DNA of 10,122 nt from an uncultured Lachnospiraceae bacterium (GTDB lineage Bacteria; Bacillota; Clostridia; Lachnospirales; Lachnospiraceae). The notes beneath the pieces are model-generated. The model was given only the letters and a program-made list of their open reading frames with translations. It searched no databases and was not told the origin of the DNA. Positions 1 through 5,360 of the stretch are shown here, one piece after another (the first letter of the stretch is position 1; every line of letters begins with the position of its first letter). The stretch is from assembly GCA_945836565.1 (NCBI GenBank), contig CAMALN010000042.1:1-10122 (forward strand), read 5' to 3'. The position numbers were made by a program, and so were the translations under genes.

Positions 1-128
1 TTCAAGACATTGTTTTGATAATTACCCGCAAGCCTGGCGCCGTAATATGCAAGCAACAGTATGAATACAAAAACCAATATAAGCTTTATGTATGCCCAAA
101 CGCCTGAATAAGCTGTCAATATCATCAT
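1..128 (-). CDS. fliO: Flagellar biosynthesis protein FliO (FliZ-type), N-terminal part, cut by the window edge
   Basis: Only the first 42 codons are present, beginning MMILTAYSGVWAYIKL; the gene continues past the left edge. A hydrophobic segment at about residues 13-28 (IKLILVFVFILLLAYY) forms a single membrane helix, followed by ARLAGNYQNN. This matches the N-terminus of the short FliO/FliZ proteins, membrane proteins that assist assembly of the FliPQR export gate. The position directly after cheY is where fliO (fliZ) lies in the Bacillus and clostridial fla/che operons, normally followed by fliP. The start codon lies 2 nt after the cheY stop. Two consecutive ATGs (128 and 125) are possible, and the ribosome binding site is weak, so translation may be coupled to cheY. 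The identification rests on the membrane helix and synteny, because the cytoplasmic domain lies outside the window. Confidence 0.8.
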   Translation of the reverse strand, partial: MMILTAYSGVWAYIKLILVFVFILLLAYYGARLAGNYQNNVL

Positions 129-130
129 AA

Positions 131-493
131 TTATTCCACTGCCTTCTTAACAGCCTCAAGCACTCTGTCCGGCTGAAAAGGCTTAACGATAAAATCTCTG
201 GCACCGGACTGTATAGACTCAATAACCATAGCCTGCTGTCCCATGGCAGAACACATAACTACATTAGCATTTGGATCTGCTGTCTTAATCTTCTTAAGAG
301 CCTGAATACCATCCATCTCAGGCATGGTAATATCCATAAGCACAAGATCCGGCTTAGTCTCAGCATACTTTTCTACAGCCTTAACTCCATTTTCAGCCTC
401 GCCTGCAATATTATAACCATTTTTTACAAGAATGTCCTTTATCATCATTCTCATAAACGCTGCATCATCACATATCAAAATACTCTTTGCCAT
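131..493 (-). CDS. cheY: Chemotaxis response regulator CheY
   Basis: This is a 120-residue single-domain receiver, the full length expected for CheY, with no output domain. All signature residues are visible: acidic pocket Asp9-Asp10, phospho-acceptor Asp54 in LVLMDITMPEMDG, the switch Ser82 (Thr87 in E. coli CheY), aromatic Phe101 in place of Tyr106, and Lys104 in the KPF motif. Phosphorylated by CheA, it would bind the N-terminal peptides of FliM and FliY at the switch and change flagellar rotation. Its gene follows fliY and precedes fliO, as in Bacillus subtilis, so the signal and its receptor are co-expressed. An AGGAG ribosome binding site lies about 7 nt upstream of the ATG, just beyond the fliY stop. 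Phe at the Tyr106 position still satisfies the aromatic switch; Ser for Thr is a common conservative change. Confidence 0.95.
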   Translation of the reverse strand: MAKSILICDDAAFMRMMIKDILVKNGYNIAGEAENGVKAVEKYAETKPDLVLMDITMPEMDGIQALKKIKTADPNANVVMCSAMGQQAMVIESIQSGARDFIVKPFQPDRVLEAVKKAVE

Positions 494-508
494 AACATTC
501 TCCTTATA

Positions 509-1711
509 TTATATCTTTTCTTTGATTATCTCTTTTATTCTGATACCAAAGTTTTCTTCAATTACTACAACCTCACCCTTTGCAACCAGCTTTTGATTAA
601 CCATAACATTTATCGGTTCACCGGCCAGATTATCAAGCTCAATAATTGTTCCAGGAGCAAACTCCAATATCTCTTTAATGGATTTTCTCGTTCTTCCTAA
701 TACTACAGATACATCAAGCGGAACATCCATAATTAAATCTATATTTTCCTGTTGGAGTACCGGATTTATCGCTGAAGTAAACGGCTGAAATTGAACATTT
801 TGAACATTAACGTCAGCAGGCATTCCCATAGCCTGTGTACTCATCCCTTGCATCATAGGCTGTCCCATCATACCCATCATCGCCGGATTCATACCCTGCA
901 TCATTTGTCCCATCATACCCATCATCGCCGGGTTCATATTTGTATTAACATTTTGCTGAGGTATCTCCTGAGTACTGCTCTGAGGTTCACTCTTTGGTGG
1001 TTTTACTTCAACAGCCTTGCTCTCAGCACTCTTTTCCTCCTCACCGCTAAACATTCTATACAATTCCTTTGCAAGTCCAATCGGATAAAGCTGCATGATT
1101 GTGCTGTCAACCAAATCCCCTATTGTCATATTAAAGGTTACCTTGACAAATTCCTTGTCCGTAAAGCCTTTAAGCTTGCTGGTATCTATATGTCCTGCCA
1201 TATCTACTAAATCTGCTTCCGGAGGACTTATATCTATCTTCTTCTTAATCATTGATGAAAGCGAAGTTGCAGAACTACCCATCATCTGATTCATAGCCTC
1301 ACATATTGCCGAAAAATGCAAATCTGTGAGCTCGGGGGCCGGATTCAATCCATCCCCACCCATCATTAAATCTGTTATGATTTTGACGTCATCTTCTTTT
1401 AATATCAATAAGTTGTTTCCATCAATACCCTCTTTATACAAAATATTGATGAATACACAAGGTCTTGCATATTCGGCTGTGAGTTCATCCCAATTAGTAA
1501 CACTTACCACCGGAGTTGTAATCACTACCTTTTGATTAACCAAGGAATAAAGAGTTGTTGCCGCGGTACCCATACATATATTGGATATCTCGCCTATAGC
1601 ATCTATCTCTGCCGGACTTAGTGAATTATCCACACTATCAGCATCTGAAGATGACAGGTTTCCGCCTCCAAGCAAAGCATTTATCTCCTCTTGTGACAGC
1701 ATTCCGTCCAT
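509..1711 (-). CDS. fliY: Flagellar motor switch phosphatase FliY (CheC-like plus FliN domain)
   Basis: FliY is a C-ring protein of Gram-positive bacteria that removes phosphate from CheY-P and also supplies the FliN part of the switch. Three parts are visible in the 400 residues. The N-terminal peptide LSQEEINALL (5-14) resembles the CheY-P docking peptide of FliM. A CheC/CheX-type domain (about 32-222) has two complete active-site patterns: Asp37, Glu41, Asn44, Pro67 and Ser134, Glu138, Asn141, Pro164. A low-complexity linker (about 223-320) is rich in Gln, Asn and Met, and a C-terminal SpoA/FliN domain (about 325-398) carries the VPLDVSVVLGR motif. The linker contains a tandem 15-16-residue Met-rich repeat. 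AGGAGG at 1723-1728, inside the end of fliM, precedes the ATG by about 11 nt; the fliM stop is 6 nt upstream. Often annotated as FliN/FliY; the CheC half makes FliY the better name. Confidence 0.95.
   Translation of the reverse strand: MDGMLSQEEINALLGGGNLSSSDADSVDNSLSPAEIDAIGEISNICMGTAATTLYSLVNQKVVITTPVVSVTNWDELTAEYARPCVFINILYKEGIDGNNLLILKEDDVKIITDLMMGGDGLNPAPELTDLHFSAICEAMNQMMGSSATSLSSMIKKKIDISPPEADLVDMAGHIDTSKLKGFTDKEFVKVTFNMTIGDLVDSTIMQLYPIGLAKELYRMFSGEEEKSAESKAVEVKPPKSEPQSSTQEIPQQNVNTNMNPAMMGMMGQMMQGMNPAMMGMMGQPMMQGMSTQAMGMPADVNVQNVQFQPFTSAINPVLQQENIDLIMDVPLDVSVVLGRTRKSIKEILEFAPGTIIELDNLAGEPINVMVNQKLVAKGEVVVIEENFGIRIKEIIKEKI
845..938 (-). repeat. Tandem Met-rich repeat inside fliY
   Basis: Two head-to-tail copies encode M-NPAMMGMMGQ-MMQG and M-NPAMMGMMGQP-MMQG (residues 259-273 and 274-289 of FliY). 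At DNA level the blocks 861-892 and 906-937 differ at one of 32 positions. The copies lie in the linker between the phosphatase and FliN domains. The near-identity suggests a recent duplication by slippage or unequal exchange, with the second protein copy carrying one extra Pro. Confidence 0.9.
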
Positions 1712-1717
1712 TTTGCT

Positions 1718-2698
1718 TTATTCCTCCTCTCTTACAATTTCTGTAACCCTTACAGCATAATTGTCATTTGCTGAACCGGGTAATGCCTTGAACTTAACTA
1801 TATTACCTACATATATATCAAGCTCATCCTCTATCTTTTTATCAAGCTTTATTATATCACCAGGCTGAAGATTTATAAAATCCAACACACTGATGCTGCT
1901 TCTTCCAAGCTCAGCCGAGATAGGTATCAGAGCCTTTGTTATGGCTGTTTCAATAACATCCGAATAGCTCATTTCATCTCTGTCCTGCATTGTAGAAAAC
2001 CAATACTTTGTATTGAGCTTATCCATAACATTCTCAAGCGTTATATATGGCAGACAGATATTCATAAGTCCTTCTACACCACCTATATTTACGTTTATCG
2101 TAACTATGGCTATCATCTCCGAAGGAGATATAATCTGTGCAAACTGCGAATTTGTCTCTATACGTTCAAGATGCGGAACTATCTCTACAACATTTGCCCA
2201 TGGTTCCCTAAGCAAATCTATTATTATATCAAAAATCTTCTCCAATATGGAAAGTTCAATCTCTGAGAAATCTCTTGTCTTTTCCAACGGCTCGCCCACA
2301 CCGCCTAAAAGTCTGTCTATCATGGCATATCCTATATTGGTTGCCATCTCCAAAACAATGTTTCCGGCGAGTGGATGCATACTCACAACTCCAAGTAAAA
2401 CCGGATTGGACAAAGCATTTGAAAATTCTGAATATGTAACTGCTTCAGAGTTCATAACCTCTATCTGCACATTTTTTCTCAAATACGCAGGAAGATTACT
2501 ACTCAGCAATCTGCCAAAATGCTCGAATATAATCTCCAGAGTCCTAAGATGTTCCTTTGAAAATTTCGCAGGTCGTGAGAAGTCATACTCTTTTATCTTA
2601 ACATTCTTAGAATCATCAAAATCATTAGCATCTATTTCACCAGAGCTCAACTGCTTTAATAAGGCGTCTATTTCATTTTGTGAGAGTACGTCAGCCAC
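1718..2698 (-). CDS. fliM: Flagellar motor switch protein FliM
   Basis: FliM forms the middle of the cytoplasmic C-ring, receives CheY-P and passes the signal to FliG. With the preferred start the protein has 326 residues, close to the family norm (about 330). It shows the N-terminal CheY-P docking peptide LSQNEIDALL (5-14), a CheC-like but non-catalytic middle domain with the GGVG loop (about 132-135) that contacts FliG, and a C-terminal SpoA/FliN-like domain (about 250-326, with ISVLDFINLQPGDIIKLD). I chose GTG at 2698 because AAGGGAGG (2707-2714) sits 8 nt upstream and it yields the typical MADVLSQ start. A longer reading from GTG at 2707 would begin inside that ribosome binding site. An out-of-frame ATG at 2702 opens a three-codon frame across the start. 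It lies between fliL and fliY, as in Bacillus. Confidence 0.95.
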   Translation of the reverse strand: MADVLSQNEIDALLKQLSSGEIDANDFDDSKNVKIKEYDFSRPAKFSKEHLRTLEIIFEHFGRLLSSNLPAYLRKNVQIEVMNSEAVTYSEFSNALSNPVLLGVVSMHPLAGNIVLEMATNIGYAMIDRLLGGVGEPLEKTRDFSEIELSILEKIFDIIIDLLREPWANVVEIVPHLERIETNSQFAQIISPSEMIAIVTINVNIGGVEGLMNICLPYITLENVMDKLNTKYWFSTMQDRDEMSYSDVIETAITKALIPISAELGRSSISVLDFINLQPGDIIKLDKKIEDELDIYVGNIVKFKALPGSANDNYAVRVTEIVREEE

Positions 2699-2706
2699 AC
2701 ATCTCA

Positions 2707-2714
2707 CCTCCCTT
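2707..2714 (-). promoter_or_regulatory. Ribosome binding site that decides the fliM start
   Basis: AAGGGAGG lies 8 nt before GTG at 2698. It overlaps the upstream in-frame GTG at 2707, which rules that codon out as the main start. Confidence 0.8.
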
Positions 2715-2746
2715 ATTATTTCTTACAGCATATCATACACAGGACT

Positions 2747-3265
2747 TTACTGTGCAACCCAATTGTAGAAGCTTACAGAGTAGATACACTCTGTAGCAAA
2801 GGTTTCCTTGAGAGTAGTAAGTATTTCTTCCTTAATCTGTCTCTGAACCTCCACATCATTCACCTGTGCATATGTATATTTAGCGATAATATCTCTTGTC
2901 AAATCATAGAGCAACGCTGTTGATGAAGTAAGGCTTGATTCAACCTTCGAATAATCCTGTGCCTTTGTATTAAGATTAATCGCCACTCCATACTGAAGCA
3001 CATGTGACTTGCCGCTACCATCATCAGCAAGATTGATAGGATTACCCTGCTCCAATCTAAATTCCGAAAGATCTGCAACATCAAACTCCAATTCTCCGTT
3101 TGCATTCATAGATGCAAGCTCAATATCAAGAACCTTAGCAATATCTGTAATTAGCTTATTTGTCTTAGTCGTTGACGGCATAAAGACAAATATAAGCAAT
3201 ATATTAAACACAAGATTAATTATACTTATCGCAAGTATAAGTACAGTTATTAAATTTTTTTTCAT
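2747..3265 (-). CDS. fliL: Flagellar basal body-associated protein FliL
   Basis: FliL is a single-pass membrane protein that surrounds and supports the MotAB stators and affects torque. The 172-residue product has a short basic cytoplasmic start (MKKN), one membrane helix at about residues 5-29 (LITVLILAISIINLVFNILLI) and an extracytoplasmic region. That region ends in a long helical stretch (about 130-165) with the DLTRDIIAKYTYAQVN segment and a FliL-like C-terminal tail. Sequence conservation in this family is low, so the call depends on topology, size and the place between motB and fliM, where fliL is normally found. The ATG at 3265 has AGGAG at 3276-3280, about 10 nt upstream. The gap to motB is 26 nt and to fliM 48 nt. 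Confidence 0.88.
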   Translation of the reverse strand: MKKNLITVLILAISIINLVFNILLIFVFMPSTTKTNKLITDIAKVLDIELASMNANGELEFDVADLSEFRLEQGNPINLADDGSGKSHVLQYGVAINLNTKAQDYSKVESSLTSSTALLYDLTRDIIAKYTYAQVNDVEVQRQIKEEILTTLKETFATECIYSVSFYNWVAQ

Positions 3266-3291
3266 ACCACAAGGTCTCCTATCTCTGCTTA

Positions 3292-4140
3292 CTAGTATTG
3301 TACAGAATTCTGCTGGTTGTATATCTTTATAACAACTCTACGATTTCTGGCTCTTCCTTCCTCTGTTGCATTCGAAGCAACCGGTCGACTCTCTCCATAT
3401 CCTGTAATCTTAAAGTTACTGTCTATAAAATTCTCCTGAGTAACTATATATTCATATACCTTTCTTGCTCTATCAGCAGAAAGCTCTCTGTTGTTCTCAT
3501 ATTTCGCCGAAGATATAGGTACATCATCAGTATGTCCCTCTATCTCAATTATATTGTATCTATATTTGACCAATACACTTGCAATCTTCTGCAGGAAGAT
3601 TTTTGAATCCTCTCTAACCTCAGCCGAACCGGAATCAAATAATATTGAGCCATTTAAATCAAGTTCAACATATTGTGCATTGTAGTCGAGCAATACCTGA
3701 TTACTTATACTATAGCTTTCTGCCATAGTAACAAGCTCGTCATACATTTTTTCTGATTGCTCCTGTCCCTGCTCCTCGTACGCCTTATTTATCTCGGATT
3801 CTGAAAGCTCGGGATTCTGTGAAGGAGCAACGTCTACCTGATCTCCCGCTTCTCCCTCGACATTCTTACCGGCTTCGGTAAGAATACCTTCTACCTGAGG
3901 TACTTGGGTAACTCCTGCCGACATCATATTTCCATCAACAAGTGAAAATGATGCGGAATCAATAACACTGAAGGATATGTTATCAAAGGATGCAGCAATC
4001 TTCTGTATCTTTCCTTCATCCATCGTCGAGCTCGCAAATAAAAGCACGAAGAAACAGAGTAAAAGGTTCATAAGATCTGAGAACGTGGCCATCCACGCCG
4101 GTGAACCTTCTTCTGCAGGCGGTTGTTTTCTCTTTGCCAT
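3292..4140 (-). CDS. motB: Flagellar stator protein MotB
   Basis: MotB anchors the stator to peptidoglycan and supplies the ion-binding Asp. In the 282-residue protein the membrane helix spans about residues 16-37 and holds Asp22 in PAWMATFSDLMNLLL, equivalent to Asp32 of E. coli MotB. A plug-like segment follows (about 40-58), then a variable acidic linker (about 75-145). The OmpA-like peptidoglycan-binding domain (about 155-275) shows EGHTDD (201-206), NRELSADRARKV (217-228), GYGESRP (247-253) and RARNRRV (263-269). The ATG overlaps the motA stop by one base (TAATG), with a GAGGGTGG ribosome binding site inside the motA end, so the two subunits are probably translationally coupled. The ion used (H+ or Na+) cannot be settled from sequence alone. 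Confidence 0.96.
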   Translation of the reverse strand: MAKRKQPPAEEGSPAWMATFSDLMNLLLCFFVLLFASSTMDEGKIQKIAASFDNISFSVIDSASFSLVDGNMMSAGVTQVPQVEGILTEAGKNVEGEAGDQVDVAPSQNPELSESEINKAYEEQGQEQSEKMYDELVTMAESYSISNQVLLDYNAQYVELDLNGSILFDSGSAEVREDSKIFLQKIASVLVKYRYNIIEIEGHTDDVPISSAKYENNRELSADRARKVYEYIVTQENFIDSNFKITGYGESRPVASNATEEGRARNRRVVIKIYNQQNSVQY

Positions 4141-4931
4141 TACTGACCACCACCCTCTTCAGAGAATCCCTTTCTGTCGCCAGGTGACAAGAAGGATTTA
4201 AGCTTTTCCTCAATAACTCTCGGGTTTTCTCCTGCCTGTATAGACAATATACCCTCTATTATAACCTCTTTTAATCTTATTTCCATTCCGTTTAGCTTTG
4301 TAAGCTTGGATGCAACCGGTGTACATATCCAGTTCGCAAGAACTGAACCATACAGGGTTGTAATAAGCGCTGTCGCCATATTAGGTCCGATAGAATCAGG
4401 ATCGGACAAATCCTTAAGCATGTTGATAAGACCGATAAGTGTACCTATCATACCCCATGCAGGACCCATAGCTCCAAGTCCCTTCCAAAAGCCAATATTT
4501 TCCTGATGTCTCGAATCTACATTGATAAGCTCTGCTTCAAGAATACTACGAACCAATTCCGGATCGGTACCGTCAACTATGAGCATAATTCCTTTTTTCA
4601 TGAATTCATCTTCAAGCGAGTTGGCTGATTCCTCCAAAGCAAGCAAGCCTTCTCGTCTCGCAAGATTTGACAGTGATATAATTGATTTTATCGTATCAAG
4701 CTCATTTGTCTTAGGTGTCTTCAAAATTAGTGCGAAGGATTTAAGTCCTGCTACGAAATCCTTCAAGGGATTCGATGCAAGTATGGCACCAAATGCACCA
4801 CCAAAGGTAATAAGTGCAGATGCCGGATCAAGGAAGCTGTCCGCTATAACCCCGAATCCTTTTCCGTTTACCATACCAAATATCATGAGCCCCAAAGCAC
4901 CCACTAAGCCTATAATTGACGCTATATCCAA
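4140..4931 (-). CDS. motA: Flagellar stator protein MotA
   Basis: MotA forms the ring around MotB and pushes on FliG to make torque. The 263-residue protein shows the expected four membrane helices (about 3-22, 35-53, 152-172, 184-206). A cytoplasmic loop lies between helices 2 and 3 and carries the charged stretch ARREGLLALEE (91-101), which holds the residues that interact with FliG. The signature GPAWGMIGTLIGLINML (156-172) contains the conserved Pro of helix 3, and MATALITTLYG follows (185-195). The start is TTG at 4931: AGAGGTG lies 7 nt upstream, and translation from there gives the normal MotA N-terminus. The flbD stop is 2 nt upstream. The stop codon overlaps motB by one base. Placement of motAB inside the fla/che cluster, after flbD, is usual for Clostridia but differs from Bacillus subtilis, where motAB is separate. 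Confidence 0.96.
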   Translation of the reverse strand: MDIASIIGLVGALGLMIFGMVNGKGFGVIADSFLDPASALITFGGAFGAILASNPLKDFVAGLKSFALILKTPKTNELDTIKSIISLSNLARREGLLALEESANSLEDEFMKKGIMLIVDGTDPELVRSILEAELINVDSRHQENIGFWKGLGAMGPAWGMIGTLIGLINMLKDLSDPDSIGPNMATALITTLYGSVLANWICTPVASKLTKLNGMEIRLKEVIIEGILSIQAGENPRVIEEKLKSFLSPGDRKGFSEEGGGQ

Positions 4932-4933
4932 AG

Positions 4934-5143
4934 CTATTCACCTCTAATTCCCGAACAGGCAATGCGTCTTTTGTATTCTATAACTCTCGACACAAGCTCC
5001 GAAGCCTGTTCACCTACTACATATCTCTTTCCGTTGGTAAGAGTTATGACTGTATCCGGTGTTTCCTCTATAGATTCTATAAGCTCTGCATTTATGATAA
5101 TTTTCGAACCCTTTAATCTGGTAACCTCTATCATATCTCCCAT
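4934..5143 (-). CDS. flbD: FlbD/SwrD family flagellar protein
   Basis: This 69-residue protein has the FlbD family pattern IEVTRLKGSKIIINAELIESIEE (about 5-27), then a Thr-rich strand, TLTNGKRYVVGE (34-45), and a basic C-terminal tail. It is not related to the Caulobacter NtrC-type regulator of the same name. In Bacillus subtilis the homologue, SwrD, lies after flgE and raises motor torque for swarming; its place here directly before motA fits a stator-related role. It is the first gene after the terminator and promoter at 5197-5352. ATG at 5143 is preceded by GGAG only 4-5 nt away. ATG at 5134 would give the more typical MIEVTRL start but with a longer spacing of about 13 nt, so the true start is uncertain by three codons. 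Confidence 0.88.
   Translation of the reverse strand: MGDMIEVTRLKGSKIIINAELIESIEETPDTVITLTNGKRYVVGEQASELVSRVIEYKRRIACSGIRGE
4939..4945 (-). promoter_or_regulatory. Ribosome binding site supporting the TTG start of motA
   Basis: AGAGGTG within the last codons of flbD lies 7 nt before TTG at 4931. No ATG is available near it in the motA frame, so the TTG is the likely start. Confidence 0.7.
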
Positions 5144-5195
5144 CGCTCTCCGTCAACAATCATTCTATGTACAAATGTGTCCATTTAAACATAAC

Positions 5196-5217
5196 TCGAC
5201 ACCATATATCGTGTCGA
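5196..5217. repeat. 7-bp inverted repeat at the predicted transcription start
   Basis: TCGACAC (5196-5202) and GTGTCGA (5211-5217) form perfect 7-bp arms around an 8-base AT-rich centre. The right arm abuts the -10 box of the predicted flbD-motAB promoter, and the dyad covers the expected start of transcription. It could be an operator or a hairpin at the 5' end of the message; the sequence alone does not decide. Confidence 0.7.
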
Positions 5218-5245
5218 TTATAGCATATTATGTAACTTATGTCTA
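5217..5245 (-). promoter_or_regulatory. Sigma-A-like promoter for the flbD-motAB-fliLMY-cheY-fliO transcript
   Basis: On the minus strand TAGACA (5240-5245) is followed after exactly 17 bases by TATAAT (5217-5222), with an extended TG at 5224-5225. The -35 box matches TTGACA at five of six positions and the -10 box is perfect. Transcription would start near 5210, leaving a leader of about 65 bases before flbD. The site lies just past the flgE terminator, where a new promoter would be needed. No strong sigma-28 (TAAA-N15-GCCGATAA) site is seen here. Confidence 0.65.
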
Positions 5246-5260
5246 TAAATTTTGATATTA

Positions 5261-5281
5261 TAAACCATATTGTAAACCATA
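5261..5281. repeat. 9-bp direct repeat upstream of the flbD promoter
   Basis: TAAACCATA occurs at 5261-5268 plus 5269 (last base A) and again at 5273-5281, a spacing of 12 bases. It lies about 15-35 bases upstream of the -35 box, a place where an activator could bind. AT-rich DNA makes chance repeats more likely, so function is only a possibility. Confidence 0.45.
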
Positions 5282-5300
5282 CAGAAAAATAAAGAAAAGC

Positions 5301-5352
5301 AAAAACAGGAGACCGTTTTTATCCCGCTAAGAACGATTGGTCTCCTGTTTTT
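5301..5352 (-). terminator. Intrinsic terminator after flgE
   Basis: Perfect 14-base arms (AAAAACAGGAGACC at 5301-5314, complement at 5339-5352) form a stem with a 24-base loop. The loop itself may pair partly (GTTCTT with AAAAAC). Reading on the minus strand, the stem is followed by a T-rich run (TTTTTGCTTTTCTTTATTTTT), so it should stop transcripts arriving from flgE. It begins 8 bases after the flgE stop. The plus-strand side has a weaker T tail. Confidence 0.88.
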
Positions 5353-5360
5353 ATAATCAA

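Noticed and set aside
2013..2768. Long plus-strand open frame (251 codons) opposite fliM and fliL
   Set aside because: It is antisense to a clear fliM reading, lacks a recognisable ribosome site or protein pattern, and its Ser/Ile-rich composition is what the complement of this coding strand gives.
5205..5235. Sigma-28 promoter overlapping the flbD sigma-A-like promoter
   Set aside because: A CACGATAT box exists, but the TAAT upstream is 13 bases away instead of about 15 and both boxes have mismatches, so it is likely chance overlap with the dyad.
5249..5265. Second TATAAT-like box upstream of the chosen flbD promoter
   Set aside because: The minus strand reads TTTATAATATC here, but at 16-18 bases upstream there is only a T-rich stretch without a good -35 box; the site at 5217-5245 is clearly better.
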